In this document: one piece after another, positions 10,369 through 22,252 of the stretch
Numbering within the stretch: position 1 is the stretch's first letter
Layout: each line of letters opens with the position of its first letter
NCBI GenBank assembly: GCA_029204225.1
Contig: CM055101.1
Coordinates: 37,563,648-37,627,647 of the forward strand
DNA from: Diphasiastrum complanatum
Taxonomy: Eukaryota > Streptophyta > Lycopodiopsida > Lycopodiales > Lycopodiaceae
Length of the DNA stretch: 64,000 nucleotides
Direction of reading: 5' to 3'
Translations under genes and position numbers: made by a program
Notes under the pieces: model-generated
Told to the model about the DNA's origin: nothing
Databases searched by the model: none
What the model saw: only the letters and a program-made list of their open reading frames with translations

Positions 10369-10918
10369 AGTCTATTCTTGTCACTTTCATGACCTGGGTA
10401 GTTGCTTTTCTTAATGATATTTAGAAATGATGTGCATTGTTGGGTCATTATCTCTATGTTTGGGATCAATTGGCTCTCAACTTCCATCAATAGAGTCTCA
10501 TGTTTTTGTTCCAACCAATCTTCATATAGGGTCCAAAAATATGTATCTTGAAAAGTCTATTCTCATCAACTTCATGACTTAGGTAGTCGCTTTTCTTGAT
10601 GACATCTAGAAACGATGTGTGGGTCATTACCTCTATGTTTTGGGATTAATTGGCTCTCAATTTCACATCATAGTGTCTCATTTTTTTGTTCCAACCAATC
10701 TTCATATAGGGTCCAAAAATATTTATCTCGGAAAGTCTATTCTTGTCAACTTCATGAAGTCTTGGGTAGTCACTTTTCTTGATGATATTTAGAAACGATG
10801 TGCATTGTTGGGTCATTATCTCTATGTTTTGGGATTAATTGGCTCTCAATTTCACATCAATAGTGTCTCATTTTTTTGTTCCAACCAATCTTGATTTAGG
10901 GTCCATATATATCTCAAG
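10369..10918 (+). repeat. Three-copy ~183-bp tandem repeat
   Basis: Three head-to-tail copies start at AGTCTATTCT (10369), 10554 and 10734, giving periods of 185 and 180 bp. Each copy carries TCATGACTT-like, GATGATATTTAGAAACGATG, GGGTCATTA, TGGCTCTCAA and TTCCAACCAATCTT blocks. Copies look about 85-90% alike by eye. The last copy ends about 45 bp before the ATG at 10965. Confidence 0.9.
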
Positions 10919-10964
10919 ATCTTTAATATACATATTCTTCATTTACTTTTTCAATTCCTTCATC

Positions 10965-11096
10965 ATGAGTGATCCAACGCCCCAGCTTGATACATCGCAG
11001 ATTGCTACTGATGTCAATGTGCCATCGACATTTAGGGAAACATCGGTGCAGCCCAAGAAGAAACTTCCTAGGAACGTGTTGTGTACATACTTGTAG
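10965..11096 (+). CDS. Small ORF downstream of the tandem repeat, unknown
   Basis: A 43-codon frame starts MSDPTPQLDTSQIATDVNVP and continues with FRETSVQPKKKLPRN before a TAG. The mixed polar composition looks more protein-like than random, and the tandem repeat with a TATA-like TATATATCTC at about 10906 lies just upstream. If real, it could be the first exon of a gene or a transposon ORF start, because the next codons past the stop are also readable. I do not recognise it. It lies antisense to, and beside, the hAT-like remnant. Confidence 0.25.
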   Translation: MSDPTPQLDTSQIATDVNVPSTFRETSVQPKKKLPRNVLCTYL

Positions 11097-11229
11097 GTAC
11101 TCCACTTCCTTATGAGCTGGAGTTCGCTACGCATTGCACTAGTATCCTCATAGTGATTGACCTGAGTGCAGGAGTAGATTTTCAATTTAACATCCACCAT
11201 TTCCAAGCTGGCATAGTCCTTGACAGATT

Positions 11230-12665
11230 CTACAAAAAAGAAGAACTAAAAATACCTTCCTTCACTTTGTATTGTGTAAGTTCCCTAACTACTTCCGCTG
11301 CAGTGTCCTCGTTGCGATACAAAAAATTGAGCACATCATAGAAATCACTTATGACTTCCTCACCAAGATCCCCTAAAGATTGATTCCAATATTCATGGTC
11401 CAACAAAAAAGTCGTATTGTGGAAAGGTGTATGTGCCTTCGCCCATCCTGCATGAAGGTACTTGCTCAATGTTTCCCGCTTTGCCTTGTTGAAAGGTGAT
11501 CTCCACTGCTTGACCATAGACTGTGGTAACTCACGTGGATCATTTCTTGTATATTCCACCAAGCCATCCACACTTTTTCGATGTTTGGTAGATTTGAGTT
11601 CAATTGACGCACACCATACATTATTGGCATCATGACATGGTAAGCGTCACATACTTAACGAGAGTTTGCAAGCTCTGTATGCAAAGCCTCGACTTTCAAT
11701 TTCACTCTCATCACTTGACCCTCCTCCCAATCAGAGAATAATGTACAGACAAAAGTCTCCATGATTTCGTTTTTATTTCGGAGTAGTGATTCAAGTGTGT
11801 AAAAATATGTGCAAAATCTCGTTTCAACGGGTAGTTTCAGCATGCATACCATGTGTTGTCGAAAAATGTCAAGAACTCTTTGACGTTTCATTACAAACTT
11901 GACAATTTTTTTGACAATTGTCTATAATGGTTTTGAACCATTGGGTATCCTTGTTTTTGTATCAATCATGCAAGACAAGATTCAATCTATGTGTGTTGCA
12001 CCCCAAGCTATATATGTGTGGATAACGAGAATCCAATATTCTACCAGCAGCTCGACAATTCTTAGCATTGTCCATCACCACCTAAACAATGTTAAGTGTC
12101 CCAATCTCATCTATGATGTCACTCAACAAATTTGCTATATAAGTGCCAGTTTTGATTTCACCGGAACTATCCACAACTTTTATGAACCACGAGGACAAAC
12201 CATCATGATGTTTATCAACGGATGACGTTGCACATTTGACCATCCATCACTTATGATGGTACATCCTGATGATCCAATGTGGTTTAAAATCAATGTCTCA
12301 ACTCCTTGTTTGACGTTTGCATAACATTTGTCGAGAAGTTGATTTCTCATTTGATGATATGAGGGAGGGCAAAATCCATATCCATATTTTGCGATTTTGT
12401 GCCATGCACTTTTTCATTTGTCATGATTAACCATGTAGAATGATGAACCAATGAAAAATATAGCTTCAGCTAAAGCGACTTGTGCATCGTCCAAAAGAGG
12501 TGCATGAAAACTCTCTTGTAAAGTTTGTTGTTTGCTTTTTCTGTTGGGAATCAAACTTGGAGATGGATGCTGAGATGATGCACCCACATCACTTTGATTA
12601 CTTCTCTCATCTAATGAGAAGGTGTTTAGGGTTGGATCTTCATCAAGATTTGTCAAGTCAACCAT
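11230..12665 (-). pseudogene. hAT-like transposase remnant (DUF659-type)
   Basis: Reading on the minus strand, the upper part (12665-12414) gives a polar N-terminal region followed by KIAKYGYGFCPPSYHQMR and ISDGWSNVQRHPLINIMM. The last is the DUF659-type segment with the S-D-G-W motif of hAT transposases. Broken pieces follow, including VMDNAKNC-like, the C-N-T-H region, and a segment matching VETRFCTYFYTLESLL (11891-11655). The last open piece (11571-11230) resembles the alpha-helical part before the dimerisation domain. BED zinc finger and terminal W-W dimerisation signature were not found. Stops and frameshifts are frequent. The cellular role would have been cut-and-paste transposition. 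No terminal inverted repeats were identified. Confidence 0.65.
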
Positions 12666-13397
12666 GTTGTGACTATGACCAGTACTAGTTGATGATCGAC
12701 CTCTTTTTTTGCTATTTTTTCATTAACTATAGCTCTCAATCTCTTCTTGGGCCAAACGACTAGTACATCTTATGATCGATGATGTGCTACTCCCACCCAA
12801 AGATGTCTCGGGACCATGTATTTTGAGTGAATGTATTTTAATCACAAAATAATAAAGAGAATATGAAGTGCTGATTATATAGAGAAGATGCCTGCATGGG
12901 GGATGGATGTTTCAGGAGAAGAAGAGATGGAAGATCTTGGCGGTTGTTGAGATTGTGTGGCTATAGACTATGAGATTGATAAAAATTTAGAAATCGAAGA
13001 AGACATTACATGAGCCGGCAAGAGAAAAAGAATGGGGAAACTTCTTTGAAATACATGTATACAAACTTTTTGAAGTATAGTTGAGATACAAAATTAAATT
13101 GATTTACCAAAGAGAAGTATATTAGAGATTTACCAATTTGGATATCAAATTGTGTGTGATTTACCATGATAAGTTAGATGTTTAGTTTTATTTTTAAGTG
13201 TTTAAGTTTATGAATCTATGATCATTGGTTTAGGGTTAGGGTTCATGCAAGTTTGGTTACACTTATACAAAAAATACCCATTTGCACAAATAATCAAAAT
13301 AAATCCAAGGATCCAAATATAAGCAATACTTGATTTGTGAAATAAAAAGTTCAGTACAAAAAGTGAACATTGAAGTGGCCATTTTGACGCTCTATCA
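12666..13397. other. Noncoding spacer with a telomere-like motif
   Basis: No supported gene. At 13229-13243 the sequence TTTAGGGTTAGGGTT matches about two units of the plant telomere repeat (also the telo-box element of plant promoters). Otherwise the block is AT-rich. Confidence 0.5.
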
Positions 13398-13772
13398 CTA
13401 CAGAGTTATGAAGGCATGCATCTCTTGGATTCTACGATAATCATCATGCATGTCTAATGTGATATATAGATTTACTACAACTATATAATCACATAACTTG
13501 CACTTGTCATCTAACATCATATGCTGGATGAGACAAGCAATGTGATACAAATGCATGCATGGTAATTGGTACTGCCCACTCCATGAATGAAAATTGTGGT
13601 GGCAAAGTGGACAACAATCTTGGATTGGGTCGTCTATTATACGCTTTAGAACATTAGGGTGCACCATCCTACGAGATATGCAGCTGCCACCACCTGGCCC
13701 TTCAAGATTTTCCAACCGACGACGCAATGTTTTCATTTCAGCCTTCAACTGTCGCATATCGTCGTCGTGTGC
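13398..13772 (-). pseudogene. Coiled-coil plus RING-H2-like domain exon
   Basis: The segment begins at a probable 3' splice site (TTTTTTTAG read on the minus strand). It reads HDDDMRQLKAEMKTLRRRLE, a short coiled coil, followed by CCPLC, a 13-residue spacer, PCMHLYHIAC and CKLC. The cysteine and histidine spacing C-x2-C...C-x-H-x2-H-x2-C...C-x2-C fits a RING-H2-like zinc finger, a fold usually found in E3 ubiquitin ligases. It ends at a stop at 13398 shortly after the finger. The upstream exon on the same strand has a TAG immediately before its likely GT donor, so the gene is probably broken. Host gene or transposon-borne origin is open. Confidence 0.5.
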
Positions 13773-13866
13773 CTAAAAAAATATCCTGTCAGTTTGAAGC
13801 ATGTTTAAGCTCATGCTTTATATTCTACCAACATTTATGATTTATATACCTACTCTTTTCTGCAGT

Positions 13867-14234
13867 TGAATGCACTCTCTTGACTATGGAGCTGAGACTT
13901 CAGCTCCTCTATTTGGTCATGCACCTAACATGATGCACCAACGAGAGCATTCCGTAACTCTGTTCGAGTAAAAAAAACACTCTCGCTCCAAAGGTCGGAC
14001 ACCACCTGCTTTAGCGAGTTTTGAACTAAAATCAATAGGACTCTCAAGAACGTAATGCATGTACAACATTTTAGCAAAGCTGAGGCTGTAATCTTGATGG
14101 TGTAAACATTGTGCCATGCATGCCAGATATATCTTTTCAACATTGTTTATGATATCTTCATTCTCACAGTTTCCAAGTTTGAAACGTCCTTTTTTGATGT
14201 CTGACCTGGGAGTTGGCCAGATTTCGAGGACCAT
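13867..14234 (-). pseudogene. Upstream exon(s) of the coiled-coil/RING-like gene
   Basis: From 14234 the minus strand reads MVLEIWPTPRSDIKKGRF, then INNVEKIYLACMAQ and YVLESPIDFSSKL, an open 105-codon stretch of unknown family. In another frame the end of the block reads QIEELKSQLHSQESA, a heptad-like coiled coil leading to GAG-TAG-GTATAT, where the TAG sits directly before the splice donor. The coiled coil would continue naturally into the next exon (13772-13398), so I infer one gene with a frameshift and a premature stop. The alternative is two unrelated fragments. Confidence 0.35.
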
Positions 14235-14284
14235 CTCCGTAGAGATAGTGTCATTTATCTATTTGCATTGCCCACCACCGGGAT

Positions 14285-14386
14285 TGGCCTACTCAGATGT
14301 ACGAGCACCAACCGGGATTGGCCTACTTAGATGTATGAGCACCACTGGTATTGGCCTACTCAGATGTACGAGCACCAACCGTCTTA
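14285..14386 (+). repeat. Three-copy 33-34-bp tandem repeat
   Basis: Copies of GGCCTACTCAGATGTACGAG followed by CACCAACCGGGATT start at about 14286, 14320 and 14353, with a few substitutions each. On the minus strand they read as repeats of a Thr-Ser-(E/K)-x-Ala-Asn-(P/T) type and lie between the two N-terminal pieces of the RING-like gene. Confidence 0.85.
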
Positions 14387-14481
14387 TTGATATCAGTTCC
14401 TTCAACTATGGCTTTCAACCGCTCGGATGTCTTTTTTTGTCTCTCTTTATCTGCGGAGCTCCTACTTCCTTTGGAGGCCAT
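14356..14481 (-). pseudogene. Possible N-terminal exon of the RING-like gene
   Basis: On the minus strand an ATG at 14481 starts MASKGSRSSADKERQKKTSE then RLKAIVEGTDINK, a basic, helix-prone N-terminus, before running into the 33-bp repeats and a stop. Its position upstream of the open stretch ending at 14234 suggests it is the same gene, but the linkage is inferred only from order and strand. Confidence 0.3.
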
Positions 14482-14621
14482 ATCACCTACAAGGATACAA
14501 ATTTTAAAACCCTCATATGTTGCAACTTGCAAGTAATGCACAAATTTATGATATAACTTCTAGTTTAAAAACATCACACAACTCCACATCGATTTAATAT
14601 CACATAATTCCATAACTCCTT

Positions 14622-16307
14622 TTAAATTTTAGCAAAACCAACCAAAAATGCTAGTACAACTCCAACAATAAGATATTGCAAGACAATGTAGCTAGTTTGT
14701 CCATATCTTGACAATTTGCACACATTCACATGAAATAGCTCAAACATGAGATAGAACAAGTAAAGTAAACTTGAAAAACACTTCCTTGCTGCTCCTTTGA
14801 CCTTATTTGAGTCTTCATACACCTGCAAAAACAGATCCATAACATCTTTGCCAAATAACCTTCCTTTGATGCTCTTGACTAGATCCCAATTGCCACCTTT
14901 CCTTTTGTGTTGTTGAAGCCCTTTGAGACCAACCACTTGATCTTCCTCTTGATCATCAAAGTCATTGAACAAAATTTGTTTTCCAGATCCATTACTTGCT
15001 TTTCCAGCATGAAAACCATGAGAACTAGTATCCACTTGCATAGCATCATCTACACAAGAAGATTCTCCAAAGCATGTGAATAAAGCAAAGTGATTCGCTT
15101 CCACTTGCTTACCTTTCTCTTGATCATAAAAGATATCAAACATATGAATATCTTCAGACCTGAACCTCTGGAAATACTCCCTCTTAAACATATGATCTAG
15201 ATCCAGCAAGATCTCATCAATGCTTGATCTCGGATTTCCACAAAGGTTAGTGAAAACAATGTCATTGGTTCAAAAGATAGATTCCAAACTTTCCATCTAA
15301 AATGAAGTAGAGTAGGTGAAGATGAGTATCAAACCTAATAAATCCAGTCTTCTTGAGTCCATAAAAAATCTCAATAAGCTCATCAATGAGATCTTCCTTG
15401 CCTTGAAAAAATTGCCTCTCGATTTGCTCCATGTAGTCTTCTCCAACCAACCTTTTGCCATCTCGATCATGAGTGATCAATTGAAAATCATAGAATACTT
15501 TGAGTTGATTAAGAGATGTGAGATCCATGACTTGGATCTTCCCAGGAACCAATCTTCCATTGTTCTCTCCTTCATAAGACTCCCTCTTAATGATTGCATC
15601 ATAAGAAGTAGAAACCTCAAAAACATTAGAAGCCATGAAAAAAATGATTAGTACCTTCAACATAAGGATGATTGAAGTACTCACTATTTTCAAACAAGAA
15701 CTTCTACTCAATGTTTTAGGTAATGACTCATATGATAATGATTCTTCCACACTATCATTTACAATTGCATTATTCAAAGTACATCCTACTTTGAACTCTT
15801 CACATACTTCTCTTCTTCCTGACTTGTGACTATCTCCCTCACCAAGTCTCTTGATAGAACTATTTCATCTACTCTTTTTATAAAGACATGTGACTTCACT
15901 TGCTGCAAAATGACTATCTTGGACTCATCACAAAATAATGTAGAAGAACCACCTCCTTCATGCATGCACCTAGCAACATCTTTTTCCATATGATCAAAGA
16001 AATCATTAGCAACAACCCTTTCCAAGGAAGAACCTCCACCACCATTGATGAAGTTAGCTCTTTCCTTACCTTTTGCATGCTTGCACTTTCCATGAAGAAC
16101 CATTGAAACACCATCATTATCCTCAAGACTAGCCAAGTTAGCACAAAGATGAACATCTCCAAGAAGCATATTAGATCTTGACCTAGATCTAGCATAAGGA
16201 AGCTTGTTAGACTTTGCATAAGATCCACCAATCTTATTGATGCTAAAAGGTAACTTTGGAAAGTTGAGACCAATCTTATTTTCCATTCCATCCTTTTTGT
16301 TAGCCAT
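14622..16307 (-). pseudogene. Unknown ~530-codon ORF of the non-autonomous element
   Basis: The first segment (16307-15786) starts MANKKDGMENKIGLNFPKLP and ends in a frameshift near 15810. The frame then continues as CEEFKVGCTLNNAIVNDSVE. A second segment (15777-15262) includes KIQVMDLTSLNQLKVFYDFQ and RFDTHLHLLYFILDGK, and a third (15209-14622) starts within a frame that reads NPRSSIDEILLDLDHMFKRE. The last 60 residues are hydrophobic with possible membrane segments (LLYLFYLMFELF and LIVGVVLAFLVGF). Composition is protein-like throughout. I do not recognise any domain. It could be a degenerate Gag-like protein or a captured host gene. Confidence 0.45.
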
Positions 16308-16395
16308 AAAAAAAGCATCAAGCTTGAAAATTGACCTTGTAAGACGCGGACGAGATTTGAAAAGAATGTCCCGATCGAGATTTTAAGTGCAGACA

Positions 16396-16540
16396 CGGTC
16401 GAGATCGAATTGAAATGCTTCGGTCGAGATCTGACTGAAATGCTTCGGTCGTGATCTGACTGAAATGCTTCGGTTGAGATCTGACTGAAATGCTTCGGTC
16501 GAGATCTGACTGAAAGCCTTCGGTTGAGAACTGATGCTGA
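16396..16540 (+). repeat. 25-bp tandem repeat (about 5.8 copies)
   Basis: Four near-perfect 25-bp units with core TGCTTCGGTCGAGATCTGAC followed by TGAAA start at 16416, 16441, 16466 and 16491. A partial unit lies before them and a diverged unit after them. The array lies in the leader between the LTR end at 16787 and the ORF start at 16307. Confidence 0.95.
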
Positions 16541-16786
16541 GATGGTGATGGAGGGAGGTGCAGACGATGGGTAAACTATGCGTAGAGGAGGATGTAGAAG
16601 GATCTGAGAGTGTATGTAGGATGTGTGGAGGGTGGTTGCAGGTCATTCTGAGTTGTGAACAGATCTTGAAATGTGCTACGTTTCTTGGATGGATCTGATC
16701 AGGGCTAGTGTTGCAGCATTGATCGTGTCAGAATGTGAGTGGGCAAGCGGCAACGAGCCAAATGTTTACATATTCTAGTCAGAATC

Positions 16787-17911
16787 TGTTGGCTTTTCTT
16801 TCGTGTTCTTGTTCTGATTCTTTCTTCTTATTCTAGAACAATTTCGAGGTTGGTTCTATCTATTATCAGGCTTCGTGAGCATTTATTAGATGTGTTCTTG
16901 TTATTACAATGTCTAAACCAGACATAATGGACTGATTAACATTGTAGTATTGTCCTCCCTGTCAGAGGACACTCAGGTTTGTCACTCTTGCACTGAAGCA
17001 CATGCATAAACGACCATATTCAATCAAGCATGAATGTCAAAACGTTCAACCATCAGATCAGCATGCAAAGTCGTTGAACAATGACTGAAATCCTAGTCTA
17101 ATGCTACAAAAACAAGTTACAATCAGATCCTAAACACTACTATACTTGCATAAATCCACAAAACAAGAAACTACTCTACAGTATTTTAGACGTTCAAACC
17201 GGCCTTTTGGTTCTTGGACATCCCAAGAACATCAAGAACTGGATTGTAAGAGGATATGCAAGAATTACACCCCAAACCCAGCCTATTAAGTTTATCTGAA
17301 TGCTGATTCCTACATTAATTCACAAACAAGAAATGAAAACTAATCCACTCTAGGAAATCTAGAAAACTAATCCACTCTACTATCCACAATCACACACAAA
17401 GGATGGAAGGGCATGATCATAGGAGCATCACTCAAGAAAACCGCCATGATCAAGGAGCTTAGTGAGGATCTTCTCATTTGGACATGGAGTAGATACAATG
17501 CATAAAAAAACTCCTCTTCTCAAAGAGGGAGTCTCTTAAATAAGCAAGAGAGCTCCTTAGATGGCATCCTAGTGGCATTTCCACATTACACAAATTACAA
17601 CTGGAATAATGCTCTCCACTAGAGGTCACCATCAAAAGGTGGCTCACTCTACTTTCTTTAAGAGGGGTCTACTTGCATTTATTACTTTGCCAGAAATACT
17701 AGGTTCTACATGGTCATTCCATCTTCCGGGATTCACCATGAGGCTTACACAGTTCTTTCTTGTCATTCCTAACTAGCATTGTTCAGCTCTCATACTCGGC
17801 TCTCAGTCTTTGTTCATCTCATCTTCTTAGAGACCTCCTTGATCTAAGGTGAGAGGTGCTCTTGGGTAGCTCTGGTCGAGCATCTTGGAGATTCGTCAGA
17901 ATCAGCCAACA
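16787..17911 (-). repeat. 1125-bp LTR with 8-bp terminal inverted repeat
   Basis: The plus strand starts TGTTGGCT and ends AGCCAACA, a perfect 8-bp terminal inverted repeat with TG...CA ends. Orientation is inferred from a TATA-like TTATTTAAGA on the minus strand near 17535-17545 and from the ORF below it. Flanking pentamers GAATC and GATCT are not identical, so it does not look like a clean solo LTR. GATTCTGAC occurs just inside the 5' end and again just outside the 3' end on the minus strand, where a PBS would be expected. Confidence 0.65.
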
Positions 17912-18887
<976 letters not shown>

Positions 18888-19094
18888 TCATTCATGCTTA
18901 TACATGGTTCTCTTAGGTTGTTCTACTATCCATTGGTGCACTCTACTTGTGATATCTTGTAATTTTTTGTGTAGAATGCTTATTAAATGCTATTTTCAGA
19001 TCCACACATGTGAAATACAGTAGCTTATTGTTTTTGTATGGACATTAACTTCATCATATCTTATGTTTGATGTTTGATCAGGTTCTTAGTGAGT

Positions 19095-20374
19095 TTGCAT
19101 CTCTTTCTTTAAGTAGTTGTTGATTTTCCCACATTGGCAAAAAAGGTAGAATTGATCTATTTCTAACCATTATCCAATTATGTATGTTCCTTGAATTGTT
19201 GAAAGATTTTGAAAGCCTCCGACTTTTGCTTGATGAAATAAACAGATGTTCTTTTTGAATATTCGTCGATGAAAGCAATGAAATACTTTGCATCAAGCAA
19301 TGATGGAGTTTGCATTGGACCACATATATCTGAGTGGTTAACATCTAGAACATCTTTTGGTACACAGTCTATGAATCGATCTAAATTGAATCCTAGTCTG
19401 TTTTGCAACAATGCAGCTATGACAGACAAGAAGGCCGACTTTATTGGTTGGATAGTTGAGATCGAGATCAAGTTCTAAGGACTGTTTCGACATGTTCAAC
19501 ATAGATGTATGATTCAAATGTCCTAATCTATTATGCCAAAGTAATGCCTTATTGACTAGAACAGAGGTATTCAGTGCTTGACTTGTATCAGAATAATAAT
19601 GAATCAATCGATATAAGTATCCATGCCTCTTGCTGAGTGCAAGGATCTTATTTGTCCTATCAACAATTCAACATTGATCAGACTCAAACTCTACCCTATG
19701 ATCTAAATAAATAATTCTACTTATTGACAACAAATTTGTAGAGAGTCAGGGTACATGTAAAACATTTGATAGTAGTTTGAATTGATCATGATGTAATTCA
19801 AGGAGTTCTGCAAGGCCAACGAGCATCAATCTTACAATGCCTTCACCTTTGATAGTATGTGTCACCAAGATGAACAAATTGAAGTGTAAGGTGTATACGA
19901 GTGACAATGCTCACGATGACTAGTAGCTTTATAATTTAGAAACCAAGAACTATCAACTTGCACCATTTTGTCTCTAACCATAAGCACTCCTTCTTCCATG
20001 TCAAGTATGGGAGATTGAGATGATACTGCGACTGCATTTGCTTGTTGATTCGGTTTCTTGTTAGAATTTTGGCTTATCCTGAATCTCATGATTAGTGCAT
20101 TTGCAATACTTACAAAACATCTTCTTCTTCAACTGTGGCTTCTGATAATTGTTTAGAGCTTTTCTTCTTCTGCCATTTTGAGCTTTTGTTGACATTTAGA
20201 TCATGAGATGATGAAGTCGAAGAGGTATCTTGACTTCTTCGATTATCTTCCTGAGCATCATAGTGATAACTCTGGTGAGAGTTAAATCTGAGTATGTCAT
20301 GATGACCATCACCTAGTTTTTATATGTAGAAGATAAGCTCAATAGCAATGTCATAATTGCATCTCGTCAATCCA
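19095..20374 (-). pseudogene. Copia element A' gag-protease-integrase remnant (split by element B)
   Basis: On the minus strand, reading from 20374 downward, the late Gag region matches the plus-strand element at 50.0-50.4 kb (ATTEDNRRSQDT-like), with a decayed zinc knuckle. Next come a protease remnant reading WFLNYKATSH where D-S-G-A would be expected (19.95 kb), the pre-integrase finger LWHNRLGHLNH with the CHSC pair, and the integrase start DVNHSDICGPMQTPSLLDAK, where the first Asp is kept. Homology fades after FQQFKEHT at about 19180. Gag homology stops at about 20374, exactly where the LTR of element B starts, so B interrupted A'. The continuation of A' lies beyond B at 26.2-26.9 kb. 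Confidence 0.82.
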
Positions 20375-20375
20375 G

Positions 20376-20844
20376 CAAGCCTTCACACGTGTGAAGAGTG
20401 CCTAGTCATCCGATCCACCAATGGGAGCCATATGTGCTCATTTCCCAAAGTTGACTATTCTCTTTGGCTAGAAAACAAAAAGCTAGTCTTCCACATTTAT
20501 AGAAATATTCCCTATGAAATAGGATCTAATGGAATCTTCCTATCTTATCTTCTAGAAGATTATCCACACGTGTGAATGGTATCTTGACATGTGTGAGTAC
20601 TAACTCATTCACATGGAACTCCAATCTATTTACAAAAAGTTTGACCAATTTGACCATTTTCAAGATTCTACTCAAAGGTCAATTTCACACTAGTGTAGAT
20701 CAAGCTAAAACCAATCTATCTTAATAAAAATGACTTATGTACATTCTTTCACACGTGGAAACAGACTCCACACATGTAAGATCCTATCAAGCTCAAATAA
20801 CTTGAGATCTACAAGATACAATAAGTTGGAAGTGATATTTTAAC
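20376..20844 (-). repeat. Element B 3' LTR, truncated
   Basis: Collinear with 25751-26220 of the 5' LTR and ending at the same TGTTAAAATATC start (minus-strand sense). About 380 bp of the distal LTR, present in the 5' copy, is missing. The deletion point abuts the interrupted Gag of element A'. Confidence 0.92.
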
Positions 20845-20858
20845 ACTCCTCCTCACTT
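20845..20858 (-). promoter_or_regulatory. Element B polypurine tract
   Basis: On the minus strand AAGTGAGGAGGAG lies immediately before the 3' LTR start. This is the position and composition of the primer for plus-strand DNA synthesis. Confidence 0.85.
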
Positions 20859-22252
20859 CTAACTTGGCAAGTCTAATGTACACATATCTACAACTCCAAG
20901 AGCATTTCTTAACTTGAAAAATGAATATGTAGCCAAAGGTTTGGTTAAGATATTAGCTATGCGCTCGGATGAAGGCACATGATGAAGTTGAACCTCCTTG
21001 GATTGCACCTTCTCCCTCACAAAGTGATGAGCTATCTCAATATGCTTTGTTCTAGCATGGAAGATCGGATTGGTAGCAATTTGTTGAGAAGCTTGATTGT
21101 CACAATAAATGCAAGGGACCTCCTCAACCTTTAGCACTTGAAGCTCCACCAAAAGCCTTCTTAGTAGGAGTTCTTTGGTTGTTGAAGTCAATGCCTTGTA
21201 CTCGGCTTCACAAGAGGAAAGAGATATTGTGTCTTGCTTTTTGGAAAGCCAAGATATCACTCCTCCACAAAGAAAAGTTACAAATGCACTTACGGATCTT
21301 CTATCCATCTTATCTCCTACAAAATCTGAATCCGAAAATGCTCTCAAGTACAAGTTAGATCCTTGATAGAGAATGCCAAAAAATCTAGTAGAAGAGACAT
21401 ATCTAAGCACTCTCTTGGCACTTTTCCAATGATGCATCAAGGGACCTTGCATATATTGACTTAACTTGCTTACACTATAACTCAAATCTGGTCTAGTGAT
21501 TGTCAAATAGATTAAGGAGCATATTAGCTTCCTAAAGAGTGTGATGTCCTCAAAGGATGCTTCATCACAATCAATAGTAATTTTACAAGTTTGCTCCATA
21601 GGGGTGTCAATCCCTTTACAATCTTTCATGCCAAACCTCTCAAGAATGGAAGTAGCATAGTTTGATTGACTTATAGAAGTAAAATCACTACCTCTAGTAA
21701 CTTCTATTCCAAGTATGAACTTAAGAAGTCCTAGATCTACCATCTTGAATTCACTAGACAAGGAAACTTTAAAATTTCTTATGCCTTCACCATCATTTCC
21801 TATCAATATGATATCATCAACATAAAGTACAAAAATGATGATCTTTCCATCATTACATTTGATGTACAAAGAAGAGCTAATCACAAAGCCAAGAGAGTAG
21901 AAAAAATCATGCAACCTAGAGTACCAAGCTCTAGGTGCTTGCTTCAATCCATATAGGCTCTTCCTTAAGTGGCAAACCTTGTCCTCCTCACCATCCTTGA
22001 TGAAGCCCTCGGGTTGCAACATGTATATTTCCTCCTCCAAGTAGCCATTCAAAAAGCATTTGTCACATCCATTTGATAGAGATTCCACTTGAATAAAGTA
22101 GCAATACAAATGATCAATCTAATGTTACAAGTTTTGCTACAGGAGCAAATGTTTCTTCATAATCTATGCCTTTAGTTTGAAGAAACCCCTTAGCAACCAA
22201 TCTAGCTTTGTACTTACTTATAGATCCATCTTTATTGTACTTTAATCTATGG
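20859..22252 (-). pseudogene. Element B reverse transcriptase and RNase H
   Basis: The main open segment (22109-20859, 416 codons) starts inside RT with FLNGYLEEEIYMLQPEGF. It shows SLYGLKQAPRAWYSRLHDFF and the active-site FVLYVDDIILIGND. The copia RNase H follows, with its acidic residues in AFSDSDFVGD, LSSCEAEYKAL and IYCDNQAS, then HIEIAHHFVREKV and the terminal ILTKPLATYSFFKLR. Upstream, the RT start ([21 protein letters not shown]) is separated by a TGA at about 22252 and by frameshifts near 22065-22130, one in a T-run next to the first catalytic Asp. RNase H and the YVDD box look intact as sequence. Confidence 0.93.

Larger units (their letters stand above)
14622..17911 (-). mobile_element. 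Probable non-autonomous LTR element with unknown ORF
   Basis: An 1125-bp LTR-like block (16787-17911) is followed on the minus strand by a leader carrying a 25-bp minisatellite. An ATG at 16307 then opens a roughly 530-codon coding region broken by a few frameshifts, ending near 14622. The order LTR, leader, single ORF fits a large non-autonomous LTR element. No protease, RT, RNase H or integrase motif was seen. A matching second LTR was not found below 14622, so the element is truncated or the association is accidental. No standard PBS adjoins the LTR, which weakens the assignment. Confidence 0.45.

Noticed and set aside
14285-14386. Short regular repeats resembling a CRISPR array
   Set aside because: Units of 33-34 bp are directly adjacent without unique spacers, and the context is plant nuclear DNA.
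16787-17911. Clean solo LTR
   Set aside because: Flanking pentamers GAATC and GATCT do not form a target-site duplication.
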